The notes beneath the pieces are model-generated. The model did no database searches. It worked only from the letters and a program-made list of their open reading frames with translations, and was not told the origin of the DNA. This document shows, piece by piece, positions 32,971 through 46,039 of a stretch of DNA of 64,000 bases. Origin of the DNA: Episyrphus balteatus (taxonomy: Eukaryota > Arthropoda > Insecta > Diptera > Syrphidae); assembly GCF_945859705.1 (NCBI RefSeq), contig NC_079136.1, positions 81,468,867 to 81,532,866 of the forward strand, read 5' to 3'. How positions within the stretch are numbered: the stretch's first letter is position 1; the number at the start of each line of letters is the position of its first letter. Position numbers and translations under genes: made by a program.

Positions 32971-35900
32971 ATTTTGTAAAATTTTAATTTTCTCATTATT
33001 TTACCTAAAAAAATTCAAATGTTATTTTTAGACATTGTCTATCTTTTAATGATTATTCTTTTGGAAAATCATTATTAGCCGTACCTGCCCTAGGACAATT
33101 TTTTTTTATCTGATTTTCTCAGTGACTCGTAATTCCATCCAATTAAATTTTTTTTTTTTTTCAAAAAACTCAACAAAAAAAACGGCTCTAACGATTTTAA
33201 AAATGTTTTTCCTAAAAATGCATCTTGCAACTATTTTCAATATTCTTCAACATTCTCTTCAAGATTGTATTATGTATTTTGTTTGTATGCGTTTTTGTGT
33301 CACTGAATTTTGCACAAAAAATATACATACTACTTACATATGTACTATTAGAAAAAAGGGCGCGTAGTAAATAAAAAGTGCAAAATATATTCCATTAATC
33401 TAAATATTAAGATTAATGGATTCTGTTTTTATATTCAAATGAATCGAATCCACAAAAAGTTAAGTCCTATTCGTTTTAATTGTGCAATCAACTAGATTAA
33501 TTTATTTATTGGTAACCATTTTCAATTTTGTTATGCAAATTGCAGAAATTGTAGCTACCTTATATCCAATCCAAACGATAGATTTAGCAAGGTCAATGCA
33601 ATTATTTGAATACCAACACACAACTTATACATTACTTCGGTCTGGCGCACAGAAAATGAACGAGATACATTAATTCAATCTTCTCTATACAAACAGGAAA
33701 CAATTTCGTTTAAAAAGTGGGTTCCTCACTATCATCTACTTTCTTTAAATAACCACTCTCGATTTCATGTTTATGTTCCATTTAGGCTTTACAAATATCT
33801 TTTTTTTCCTCATTTTTCGTTTCCTTTTCGTGTAATAAATAATTTGCGCCTAAAGAGAGTGAGTGTTAACATTTATAAAGAAAAGAAACAAAATTTATTT
33901 ATGTAAATATTACACAAGCATTTAACGCATTTTAAATGCTCACGTTAAAGGTGATTAAAAAGTTGAATGAAGTAGACAGCGAAACTTATAAATGAATTTC
34001 GAAAACTTTATATAAACTAAAATGCAAACACCCAATTAAATATTAATCAATTTGTTAAAAACAACATTTTTTATATTTTGTCCACCTTGCAAAAACAACT
34101 CATAAGAAATCGACAAACCCATGTTGAAATTTGCATTCATGAAAAATTACATTCTGAACTATGACCACAAATCAAGTAGAGAACAGAGATATAATCGCAT
34201 TTTTTGTAAATATTACAACCAAGAAATAAATCTAGAGATCGTCAATAGGCATTTCAAACAAAACCGGTTTACAATGTAACACTTTGTGAGTTGGCATAAT
34301 GCACCAGTTGAGTTACGTTCATAATAGATATCAATTTCTTTTGCTTTTTGCATACCACTAAACTCTCGATTAACTTTAGATACAGTGTTTTGCAATAATT
34401 ATTTGTTCTATGTAATCAATGAAAGGGTTTAATGTCAAGTTTCTATTGAGTGAACATGTGCTTCTTTTTTAATCAATATGAGTTTTCTTTATTATATTGA
34501 ACATTTTTTACATGAAGTGTTAATTCTTTATCTTGCTGTAACAGAAATAACTAGTACATGATAACCTGTCTATTTGTCATCAAGTGTTAATGAGTCACAA
34601 TGATTTATGATGCGCTAATAGAATTAGTATAGGCGTCCATACTAACAACGTTATAACACTTTTATTTAAATAAACAACCTATTAATTGATAAATATCGAA
34701 AATTTAAATGTTTGCATAGAGCACAATCAAAGTATTGATATCAGGAATTTGGTCCATATCTATTGTCAATGAAGCGGTTAATTTGTTTTACCCAAATTTT
34801 GATATCTCGTTTTGATATTTGTTTCGACGGAAACGTGTCATTTTTCGCTCATCGTCTTGAAAAAAAAACCAAATATTATTGTGCCCAGTGTATGGAATTG
34901 TCCAAAGAAATAACCTTTCAACATGTCTCTACAGCGGTCTATAATGGAATATAACGTGGCAACATTTTTCATCAAAGAAATAATAAAATGGTCTGACGAC
35001 ACCACCGACATAGACAGTTTTCTAGAAGGAGTACAATGCTATTTCTTGAAGCGCATAACCGTCATGCGCTTCACTTTGTACGACTACCGAAGATGAATTT
35101 GCGATAAAATTGGCAATTGTTCCCTCAAAAGGAAGAAACTTTAAGCAGAATAAAGTTAAAATAACTCTTGAAAGAGCTACGAATGCAAAAGAAACTTGGT
35201 GGTAACACACGCAAGTTGTTGTTGTTCATTCAAAACCTTCAATATAAATTGATTAAACAAGCAGCTGCCCTGCTAGTATTAAAAAGCTATACACAAACCA
35301 TTCCTAGAAACGACCGTATGTTGATTAAGCACAAGAACGGCAAAGATAAGGTGTTTACGTAAAAAATATTATCACAACAAGATGATGTATACATATCATC
35401 TAAGAAAGATTGACAAACCTTGAGATCTATCATTACATATGTAATGATGTTATTGAAAATACTTTGAACTTTTTATCCTAAAAAATGACATACCTAGATC
35501 CTGCAATGAGTAGAAAAAAACACCACAACGCACCATCAATCGGCTAATACTCCAGTCTTTGGTATGTTCGCAATTTTTCTCTCGTGTAGAGGCTGATTCG
35601 CAAACCCTTTGTTGTTGGCGAAAAATTTCGATTTTTTCGTCTTCATAGGCTTCGCTGCTCGCTATTTACACCCGTGTTGGCGAGCAAAACCTATTTTTCC
35701 TGTTTCAATGACAATAGTTAGTCAGTTAGTTATCGAAGTTTATATCAAATTATTCCGGCGTGAAATTGCGATATGAGATTCGAAAAGTAAAAATATCAAA
35801 AATAATAGGTCCATTCCACGATCAGTCTGAGACTGCCGATTTTAGTAATATTTGGATATTTTTGGTAACGAGTCCGTTCCCAACTACAAAAACTGTGCAG

Positions 35901-38769
35901 AAGAGAGCGCTAATTAGAGAGTAAAAAATTTCCTCACCCTGACAAGAATTTCTTTGGGAAGAAATATGAGTTCTGTCAAATGAAAAGTAGACGAACACAT
36001 GCCAGACAAATAAATAAAAGAAAAAAAGAGATCAAATTGTCGTGATTTTAAAATTGAATCGCGTTTATGTGTTTTTTTTTGCGTTCAACTCTTTCCAGAC
36101 TCTTTGGCAGTCTTTCTTAGTTTTATTTCCTTCTAAGAGAATTCTCTCCCAATTCTCATTAAGTTGACAGATTTCCTAATTTAATACACAAAAAGTTTGG
36201 AACAGACCTAATATCGCAAATTTTAACGCTTTGAAGAATCAACGCAAACCAATAAGTTGGGCGAACATGTTTTTCCTTTAGGGCTATCTTACCCCACAGT
36301 TCACAGAATAAGCTAATAAGGTAATATCTTTCAAACATTGTCAAAATTTATTTGTCAAACACGGAGACTTATCTGTCAGTTCGGCCTCTTTATTCTATAT
36401 TTGGATCGAACAGGAAATTTGTTTTTGTTTTGTTTGCGTTTTTCGTCGGTATTTTAAAAGGTCTCCGGTTTTTGGCAATAAAATTTTGACAAGGTTCGAA
36501 AGAGAGAGGCGAGAGGCCACAATTTATAGTTCAGTGGTAGTACCCTTGTTCAAAGAGGAAAAATTTAGAATAGAACAGGACTACACAGAATAGTTCCCTA
36601 AGAAACGTCAGAATAGAAAAGGGTAGCTTATTAGGATGTTCTTAGTTCTAAGTATTTTTATCATATAGTTTTAAGTTTTTTTTTTTTTGTAAACAATAGT
36701 TGTAAGTTTCTATGCTTGTATTAAGCTAATTAATAAATCTAAATCTAAGCTATTGAAAAACATAGTTTTGAACTTAAATGGCCCTTAAAGTATGTAGGTC
36801 AAACCGCGATGCTTTTTACTATTTATAACTATGATTTTAAGTTATTTATGTTTATTTTCAAATTACTACAAATTGCTTTTAACAAAACCCTACTCAAATA
36901 AGCTGCCATCTACTGTGCATGACCAATGACAAGACAATACATATACAATTTGCCTACTCAAACAATAGGTTTTCTTTGTTTAAGTTTCATACTTTGACTA
37001 AATGTATAATTCGCACGATTAATAATTTCTTTCAATTTTTCCCATATGATCTAGTGGCTAGAATATCTTTCAATTCAATTCTTAAAAGTATTTATTTACC
37101 TACCTATCAAGTATTAAAGTTTTCATTATAAAACTTTATATAATTTACATATTGATTATAAATGATTCATTTTCCAGACAAGATTTATTGGAAAAAGTTC
37201 TATAGATAAAGTTGTTTTTTAATTTATTCAAGAAAATATAGAGAAACTCAATACAAACTTGGTTAGAAAAAAGAAATGAAGATAACTAGCAACAAACTTA
37301 AATTATTTAGTGAATCTAAAAAGGAACTTTTATTTTTGTTGGAAAATCATGTAGTTGCAAGTAAACATCTAAAACATAACCTTACTTAAAATACATATAG
37401 ACTATGAGTTGTTTACAATGAAAAGGAGCAAGTAGTTGTTTTTATTCTACAACAAATTTATTAATTTTAATTGTTAACAAAAAAATCTTCAACTTAAGAA
37501 AACCAGTTTGACCTTGTTACTAAGTTTTTTCAACTTTTAACAACAAACAAAAATTAATACAAAAAGAAAACAAAAACAAGAGACACCTAATATTTTATTC
37601 GGTCCACTGATCTTAGAATTTTTTTATATACAAAGCAGACAAACGAACTCATTTTGTTGCATTTTTATTTCATTTTCTACAAAATGGTTAAGGTATATAA
37701 TTTTTTATTTCGTTTTCATTTTTTTATTAATAATACTAACCTGTAATTTCTGTGACAAGTTGCAATTGTGCAATTTTTTTTGTGCAATGAAAAAAAATTA
37801 ATAAATTGCGTAGAATTTTTAGAAAAAAGAAAAATTGAGTTACGAAATAACAGGAAGTGGCGAGACACAAAAAAAAAAAAACAGAGAAAAAATCAACGGG
37901 CTTTTTTTGACTCACTTATGGCGTTTTATCTTTTTTTTTTTGCTTTGCAAGGAATTTTTTTTTTGTTCAATTGCAAGAATTCTAAACGAAGAAAAAAACA
38001 AAAGATTACGTTTACAAAATGGCAACGAAAGAAAAAGTTCAATTAAATAGGGAGTATATTTTAAGTTTTTTTTATCTATTCACAGCAGGAGAACAAAATT
38101 TACACTTCTTTTTACCAGACAACCGAGCGACAACCAACCGTCATTGCAATTTTTTTTTTATAAAACTTGTAAAAGCGGAACAAAAACAGCTCGTAGAGGA
38201 AGATTTGTGAAAATTTCCCTGCTTTTGAAAAATGTGTACAGTACGAAATGAAATTTTGACAGATAGATGAGTCATTTGTCAGTGCGCAGCTGCTATGGTA
38301 GCATTCAGTGAGACATGATTTAAGGGTGTGTAGTAAGTTCTCTTTGAAAAGTTTGGTCACGTTTTAAGGTCTTGCCTCCATTAAAAATATTTATATCAGA
38401 CATTAGCTAGTATGCAATAAAAATGAACTTAAGATGAGATAGATCTCAAGAGAATGTACTGAAAAATGAGATAAAGCTAAGCTTATTCTTTTTTGCACAT
38501 GAGCCATTATGTCAGGTTTTTTTTGCAATAGTAAAATTTTAATTAAATTTTGCTTCGAGTAACTAAAAAAAAAACACAAAAAATCACTTAAAATTGCAGA
38601 AAACGAGTGAGAGATATTCACAAGGCATAATTTCTCTACGAAGTCTAAGCATAACATGAAATTGTAAACGAAAAAAAGCGAGGTAACATAAAAATGTTCA
38701 AATTAGTGTCCAAACTCGACGTCCTGAGAGTAATTTGTGTTCAGTGTAATTGAGATGCCCTTGATTCTA
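32971..38769. other. Non-coding stretch between the adaptor and pum
   Basis: AT-rich, with a short hairpin at 33391-33421 (TCCATTAATCT/AGATTAATGGA). No open frame looks protein-like. A TATAAAA on the - strand at 38158-38165 followed by less AT-rich sequence (38100-38150) could mark the adaptor's promoter, but this is a guess. Confidence 0.4.
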
Positions 38770-38934
38770 ATGGTGTTTTCGTTTGGTAAAGAAATCAATT
38801 TATTTTTTGATCTAAATCTGTCAAAAAACTGTTGTTGCGAATACTTTATTGTAGTTGAACAGATCAAAAATTGTTTTTTTTGACGGATTTAGATCAAAAA
38901 ATAAATTGATTTTTTTACCAAACGGAAACACCAT
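38770..38934. mobile_element. Foldback MITE related to 6372-6819
   Basis: The arms ATGGTGTTTTCGTTTGGTAA and TTACCAAACGGAAACACCAT enclose further pairing (AAATCAATTTATTTTTTGAT with its inverse). The GTTTTCGTTTGGT core matches the end of the MITE at 6372. Confidence 0.8.
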
Positions 38935-39482
38935 AAATTCATTTGGAATTTTTTGTATTCTCATTTTGACAGAATACTCGATGATATTTTTTCGTTGGCA
39001 TTTTCGTTGTCGACTTTGGAGACTTGAAAATTTTTCGTTTCGCTTCAGCTACGTACTACCCAAGTAACAATTTTGCTTGCATAAGGTCCATTTCCGTCGA
39101 TTCGACAAGCTATACCCAACTAGCACAACAGCTTCTATAAATTGAAATCTCGTAGGTTCTACTTTGTATACAGCTTGTATTGAGCTTGCTTCAGAATTTA
39201 ACTGCTTATAGAAGTTCGGACTTGTTTAACAACTTCTAATAAGTTGTTTAAATACTATTAAAGAAACTTAAACGAAAAAAACTTGTTTTTCTTATTAGCC
39301 TGTTTAATGAATTTATAGAAGATTTACAGAAATTACCAAGTTTTGTATTTGATTTTTGGTTTTGATATTAAATAATCAAGCTCGGACACTTTTTGGTTTT
39401 GACATTGAATAATTTAGCTCGGACATTTTTTTTGCTATTTGAACTGATTAAGTTTTTGATTTCATTAATGAATATACTAGGA

Positions 39483-39545
39483 TGGCCGAGTGGGTAGAGT
39501 GGTGGACTACCACCAAGCAGATACGAAGTTCGATTCCTGGGTGTG
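39483..39545 (+). ncRNA. tRNA-like sequence with A and B boxes
   Basis: The A box TGGCCGAGTGG (39483-39493) fits the pol III consensus, and the B box AGTTCGATTCC (39527-39537) is one base from the usual form. The expected stems are poor, so this is likely a tRNA-derived SINE head or tRNA pseudogene captured by the element. Confidence 0.5.
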
Positions 39546-40104
39546 GTAAAAAAATTATATACTTTTAAAATTATTATTAATAGATATACTAAAAACTAAT
39601 GGAATGTTATATATAATATCAGATCAAAAGCTAAAATTCATGATTTAAAACCAGTTAAAAAAGAATTCTTTTTTGTTTTTGTAGTTTATTTTTAATTTCG
39701 ATAAGACATGTATTAAAGAGATATACAGGCTCTTCCGAAGCTATCTGTCAAATCTCAAAGCTTCGGTAGAGCTTCGGTAAAGCTTCGTTTAAGATCCTTA
39801 TAGAGGGTCAATTTTGTATAACGTTCTCCTTTTTCCATGCCCAACAACTTTACTAAAGTTTAAAAGAAGCTGAAATGTAGCTTTTGTAGTACCTTAACCG
39901 AAGCTGAAATGTTAGTTGGGTAGTTTGTATAGTATATGTTTAGTTTAAGGCTTAAGGTATCCTTAAGGCTATCTAGAAGTGTTTAGAAAAAGCCTTGTAA
40001 ATATCAGTTAAAGAAGACCTTTATGAGACCTGTTTGAACCATTCTAATGAGGCCTTGTATTTTCAAGTGACAGAAGGCCTCTATGAGACCTGTTCCAAGA
40101 GGTT

Positions 40105-40200
40105 CTTGTAAGTATGCAATGTTTTCATCTTGTAAGCATGCAATGTTTTTAACCTGTAAGTATGCAAAGTTTTTATCCTGCAGATATGCAATGTTTGTAA
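40105..40200 (+). repeat. 24-bp tandem repeat, 4 units
   Basis: The TGCAAT/TGCAAA anchor occurs at 40115, 40139, 40163 and 40187, exactly 24 bp apart, within CTTGTAAGTATGCAATGTTT-type units. Confidence 0.88.
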
Positions 40201-40570
40201 CGCATTAGAAAAAAACATTGCATTTCAATGTGAGGTTTCAATTAGCTCCCAATATTCCACTCATCTTTAATATTCGAGCATGGTCTACCGGTAAGTAAAT
40301 AAAAAAATGTGTTCTTTTTCAACTAAAATAATATTCTCACCATTTCAGAACAACAGAAAAAGCATTGGAATTTCCAAAAAAAGAAAAGAAACAAAATAGG
40401 AAAAAAAAATTAAAATAAATAAAATAATATGCAGAAAATGCAAACCAGAAAAAATCAAAAGAAAATAAAAAAAATGAAATAAAATTCAATAAATTCTCTT
40501 TTTTTACACATAAATTCAACATTTTCTACAACACCTTCAACAACTTCTATAAGCTAAATTGTTACTTGGG

Positions 40571-41375
40571 CTTGGCACTACCGTTTTTATCGAGAGAAAG
40601 TAAAATCTGGATAATTATCTGGATTTTTCAAAAATCTATACAGATAAAGTGTTTGTTGTTTTTAACACGTAAATTGTTTTGATTTCAAATATCTTGGTGT
40701 CGTTTTTTTGCACAAAATCTATATAGATAAACAATAAAACAGACATTATAATACCTGTTCAATAAATTCACAATAAATATATATTCAAATATATTCAAAA
40801 ATATATTCAAAAAGTATATACCATTTCATTAAATCTATCAATTCAACATAAAACATGCAAAAATTCGCAAAAAAAAATATATTTTGTCATCCGCTACTAC
40901 GGAGATAACCTTGCTCATGAGAGGACAAAAAATTATGAAAAAACTACACTTCTAAAAGAAAAAAAACACATCTGCCTAATTCGAATGTTAGACTTTCGTG
41001 TTTAGACAAAATCGAAGACACTTTGTCTAACATTGAATCATAACAAGAAATGGCATCCCTTCAAGCAAGAAAACGGAGTTCAGAAAAGACACTCCGACCT
41101 CCGACCGCGAAAGACGGGGTTGCACTCACACACTTGCAACTTTTTGTATATGAACACAAAGTCGAAGGAGAAATCGTGGTGAAAAAACCAATACATATAA
41201 AATCGGCTCCGCGGTGATCCTAATTTCCTGAGGCGGAGCGGATTCGGACCGAGGTCGTCCCTGTTTACTTGAAGGGATGCCTCTTCAAGACATTTCGTGT
41301 TATAAGACACGTCAACTTGACAAAAATTATATCCTGTGGAGGTAGCCTGTAACATATCAATCTACCACATGAAAT
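40571..41375. other. Non-coding, nothing recognised
   Basis: Mostly AT-rich. 41080-41260 is noticeably less AT-rich (CGACCTCCGACCGCGAAAG, GGCGGAGCGGATTCGGACCG), possibly old transposon coding sequence, but I recognise no motif. Confidence 0.4.
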
Positions 41376-41500
41376 TTCTTGTGAAAAAGTGGGAAATTTA
41401 CATAAGTAAATTTTTTTATTTCTTTCTAGCTCTATTTGTTTTTGGAAAAAACTACAAAAATTGTTTTTTGAATCAAAAAATAAGCTTTCTGCATCATTAG
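41376..41500 (-). mobile_element. Fragment of the hAT-type MITE seen at 49817-50539
   Basis: The reverse complement matches the interior of that MITE (about 50080-50205): TGATGCAGAAAGCTTATTTT, then CCAAAAACAAATAG, then AAATTTCCCACTTTTTCAC. Confidence 0.7.
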
Positions 41501-41844
41501 GGGTTCACGATCCGGTGCAACGAAAAGGTGTAAAATTGTAAAATTTTATTTCTTACTACTACAACTACAACAGACAAATTTTGCACCATTGTATTTTATT
41601 TTTGCAATAGGGTTAGGGTATAGCAAAAGTGTAAAAAAATTGTAGTCTGCATATTTGGCTGTTTAAGTTTAAGAAAATGTTACACTTTTGCACTAAATTG
41701 TGGCATAATACACCAAATGTGTAGTGGGAAACGAAAATGTGTTTTTTCAGTTGAAGTGGCTCACAAACTCGAATTCAATTCTTGAATAAATTTTGGATCG
41801 GCTAAATTTTGAATAGCATTTTCTGTGGGAGTTAATATTCAGTC

Positions 41845-41960
41845 TGTTCCTTTGGCCTTAAATACCTACTGCTAAGTACTTCTGGTTGTATTCAACTCCA
41901 TTTCTTCTATAAAAAAATGTCAGAAGTACTAAAAAGTCCTTAGCTAAGCTCAAAGGAACA
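41845..41960. mobile_element. Short foldback MITE
   Basis: TGTTCCTTTGG at the left and CAAAGGAACA at the right. Internal AAGTACTTCTG and CAGAAGTACT also pair. Confidence 0.6.
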
Positions 41961-42949
41961 CGGCCAATATAGCTCGGTCTGCGAACTCGACTTTATTGTA
42001 GAAAATATATCAAAATCTTCTATATTAAACCCATTTGTTCTTACCTCCAACATATGTTTCATTTTAATTTTTATTTACCAACCAAACCAAAATTATTATC
42101 TTGCCAGATTGCAGATCATGGGGATTAATGAATTTACCAATGGAAAATCTCTCTATTTTTGTCGTTTCCAAAAGTCTAGCTGAATACCTTCTTCGCTTAT
42201 CTTGTACTGAATGCATTCACTGCAAAAGAAATTCGAACTTTGGATATACATATAAAAAAAAAGCAACATGCCGGCTGAATCTTTTTCATTTGAATAATTT
42301 GAACAAAATCAATAATAATGAAATTCATTACAATAACTAACATATCATACAATAAATATTTTAATATGATATAACATTAAAGAAATATCAATAAAATTCA
42401 ATAATTCCAAAAAAATTTTCATTTATTCGAACATTGCATTCCGCATGCTTTACCAATATAACCATCTCTTTCTATAACTTCGAATTTACTCGCAAAAAAA
42501 AAACCGAAGCCACCAACATTATCCATCTCTTTCTTTCAAAACAGGCCAACTATATCCAAAAAACAATCGATGCCGCTAAACACATTCATGTAAAGAAAAG
42601 AGTACACTCTATATGATTATGTAAATAATTCGCACCCTCAAACACACATACAAAAATTAAATACACGAACACACTATACCAAGCACACAATCACTACTGC
42701 TCCTGCTCACACATTTTTCGCAACTCATTTTTAAATGGCTTAAAGAATAGACGGGCCGTCGAAAAATCCGTGTGTGTATAAAATCGTGTAAATTAATTTA
42801 AATAAAATTCATTTTTAGCATTTTAATAAAATATAAAATAATCAAACAAAATAATCTATTTACCATCTATTATTGTCTTTGTATATATAAAATATCAATA
42901 AAAAAAAATACATCTCTCTTGTGTACAGTTTTTTTTTTTAAGTATTAAA
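41961..42949. other. Upstream region of the candidate pum 5' exon
   Basis: AT-rich. No ORF or repeat with clear ends. It probably contains promoter sequence for pum, but no motif is decisive. Confidence 0.35.
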
Positions 42950-44946
42950 ATTATATTGAGAAGAAAAAGAAAAGAAAAAAAAAAAAAGAATCAAACAAAA
43001 GAGCTCTACGCCACAGCAAAGAATTGAAAATTTTTCAAAGAAAAAAAAAATAACGTAACGACGACGAAAGAAAAGAAGTTATTATAACTTCTTGTGTTTT
43101 TTATTTAACAAATCCAAAAAAACGATACCCCTTTTCGAAAAAAGAGACAAAAAAAAAGTATTTTCTGCAAAATTTTGATCGAGTAGGAAAAAAATTTGAA
43201 TATTCAATTTTTCCTCTTTTTTTTGTTTGTGTGCAGATTAAAAATAAATTGCGGCAGTCGTCTTCGTCTTTCAATACATCGGTGTTATCCAACAAAAAAA
43301 AAAAAGAAAAACGAAAGAAAAAAAAACCTGCGGAGGAAAAGCACGAAAGAAAATAGACGTAAAACGACAAGCAAAAACGAGTCGAGCAAAAAGAGTCCCT
43401 GGACAGTGGCAGTGTTGAAAAAGAAGAACGAAATAAGAACACAGGAAGAAGACATCATCATTATCGTCTTCGAAAGAGTAAAAGAAGAGAAAAGTGAATA
43501 AGAAAACTTCTTTGAAATTTGGTCAAAGAAAAAATTTTTATACCGCAAATAAATAAAAAACAAGTAAAAGCGAAAAAAATAAACAAGGCATTTTCTGGCA
43601 AACATAAAAAAAAAGTGTTTTCTGCCACTCCTCTGTTCTCCGTTCTCGTGTCAGTCGTGCTTCGTCGTGGAAAAACCGTGAAAATTTTTGGCCAAAAAGA
43701 ATAACAAAAAATATTATAATCCTTTTTGTCTTCTCTCGTTTTCGGTAAATCCAGAGAAACAACGTTTTTCTCCGTCGATCCCTCGTTGTTGTTCGTTCGC
43801 TCAGTACTTTGCTCTCTCTAAACCACACATATATTTTATCTGTGTGTGTGTATATTTGTGCAGTTTTGTTTGAAAAAGTCCGCAAAGAATAACATTGCTT
43901 TTTGTACTCTTCTAATACATAGCTCATTTTAAGTGCATACTCTTCTCACTAATAGATTTGGACGAAGAAGAAAAAAAAAATAAAATAACAACCCGCGAAG
44001 AACCAATCTTGCTTGAAAAAAAAAGAAAAAATCAAAACGAAGAGAAGGACAAACAAAAAATATAGTGTGTATCGTATTTGTATTATATATATGTGTGTGA
44101 GAAGAAATTGCCGTTGTTGTCGCCGCTAAAAGAAAAAGAAAAACAATTTTTGCTTGTGTATTGAAAAATCATCATACAGTTAATTTTTTGACATTTCTTA
44201 TAAAAAAATTTTTTGTTGTTTTTTTTTTTTTGTAAATTATCGAACCCCCGTTGTGTATAGTTGTAAATAGAACTTAAACTTATAGAAAAAAACAATTTGA
44301 TCGTGTAAATTATATTTAAAAACATAAAAAAAAAAAAAATCAATTTGTTTTGTTAATTTAATAATAATAATAATAATAAATACAAAAAAAGAAGCATTGA
44401 TTTGTTTTATTGAACGTTTTATAGAGTATAGTAGTCGTCGTCATTTGTGTATATGAAATTGTATTGCATGTGGTGAAAATTCAACGAGAGGAAAAATCAA
44501 TTTTTTCTTTCTGTCAAAATATAATAAGAAGCAAAAAAGAAATATCTTAAATAATTGTCGAAATTTTTTCAATAAGAGAAAAATAAAGAAAAAAAAAAAT
44601 AATTTGTTGTGCATTGCTGTGTTGTGCGCGGTAGATTTTCTTTTTTGTCCATTTTGTACCAATATATATATATTATATGTACATAATTATTATCTTTGTG
44701 AATCTTCCAAATACGACGAAAGATAGAATTTATTAGAAGAAAAAAGTGTGAAAAATTAAAAAAAAAAAAGAAGAAAAATATTTAATTTGCCGCATATAAA
44801 AATAATTATAATACACTGTCAGTTTTTTGTATACTGCAAGTGTAGTAGAAGAAAAAAAAAAAAAAAAACAAATCGAGGGAATTCAATCAATTTTATATTT
44901 GGAGAGAAATTATTAAAAAGGACAACAAGAATAAATAAAAGAAAAT
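42950..44946 (+). other. pum: Candidate 5'-UTR exon region of pumilio
   Basis: A long A/purine-rich, non-coding stretch ending at a strong splice donor, AAAAT|GTAAGT (GTAAGT at 44947-44952), on the same strand as pum and 11 kb before its start-codon exon. Initiator-like TCAGTC (near 43650) and TCAGTA (near 43801) are possible start sites. Repeated short open frames are low-complexity artefacts. Long UTR exons and large first introns fit what is known of pum in flies, but transcript evidence would be needed to fix the boundaries. Confidence 0.4.
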
Positions 44947-45318
44947 GTAAGTAAAAAAACAATGTTTTACAAATGTTTTTATGTAAAGGTTTTTAAAGGA
45001 ATGAGGAATGGAGAGCTCTATAAATAGTTAATTTACATTTTATATTATTATTTGATTGTTTTTGATGTAATTTTTGCCGCGATTGTGTTTTTGTTATTTT
45101 TAGTACCTATTCGTCTACTTCTCTACATGGATAGGTACCACCCATAAATACATATAGGTATCTAATTTTTGTTGGGTTTTCATTGATCTTGTTGGATGTT
45201 ATGCATCGATTTTCTTGCAGGTTAAAAACTACCAAAGTAAAACAATAACACATGTCTTATGTCCACCTACAAAAAAAAAGGCAGGTGGTGTAAAAAAGAA
45301 AATTTTTCCCTTGAATTA

Positions 45319-46039
45319 GGCCGTGTGCGAATTGCGTTAAAATGTTGGTTAAAATTCTACCACGATTAAAATTTGACGTTTGGTTAAAAAAGGGATCAAA
45401 TTTATTTTTTGCTGTGCGAATTGGTTTAAAATGTATTAAATGGGACTTTTTTCTTGGTACTACTTTGAATAAAATTCCCTCAAGATAAAACAAAATTACC
45501 CTCAAAAATGGTTTTTCTTATATTCAATTAACTATTTTTTTTTAACAAAACCCAGTTGAAAATATATCAAGTTAAATATTCTAGTATGAAAATGTAAGAA
45601 ATTCTCAATTTCACATACTTTTTTTTTTAATTTATCGATAAATTCTCATTTCATTATGATCAAAAAGAAATTTATTAATTCAGTCTTCTAACACTAATTC
45701 GTAGTTCACCAGCTGCCAACAAAATAGAAATATAAAAAATAAAAAACAAACAAACAATTAGTAGATTTTCAATTTTTCAAGATGAATATTAATTTGAGGA
45801 AGTACTTTGTATTAATACTTTTAACATTTCTTAAAATATCAACGCATTATAACAAAAATAATTTCAAATCTATCTTGATCTTTCTATCTTGAGAAACGTC
45901 AAATTTTAACCACTTGTGTCAAATTTTACCCTGCTCCGCAGCTGGGTAAATTTTAACCCATTTTATTCACCATGCTAGTGTCAAATTTTAACCAAACGTC
46001 ATATTTTAACCAACATTTTAACGCAATTCGCACACGGCC
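45319..46039. mobile_element. PIF/Harbinger-like MITE, TTA target duplication
   Basis: GGCCGTGTGCGAATTGCGTT at the left pairs perfectly with AACGCAATTCGCACACGGCC at the right. The inverted repeat continues through AAAATGTTGGTTAAAAT. TTA flanks both sides (45316-45318 and 46040-46042). A 3-bp TTA duplication with GGCC-starting ends fits Harbinger. The 721-bp interior repeats GGTTAAAAT motifs and has no ORF. Confidence 0.82.

Larger units (their letters stand above)
39059..40570. mobile_element. Non-autonomous inverted-repeat element carrying a tRNA-like sequence
   Basis: The ends CCCAAGTAACAATTTTGCTT (39059-39078) and, inward from the right, CCCAAGTAACAATTTAGCTT (40570-40551) match 19 of 20. 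The interior has AGCTTCT/TATAAG-type subterminal motifs, AGCTTCGGTA repeats (39755-39790), a 24-bp tandem array and a tRNA-like sequence. No transposase ORF; superfamily unknown. Confidence 0.75.

Noticed and set aside
41080..41355. 91-codon less AT-rich open frame on the - strand
   Set aside because: No motif or start context; GC content alone is not evidence. Left as unassigned.
43101..43927. Overlapping Phe/Lys-rich open frames on both strands
   Set aside because: Low-complexity purine/pyrimidine runs in the candidate pum 5'-UTR region; no domain, splice phase or conservation-like pattern.
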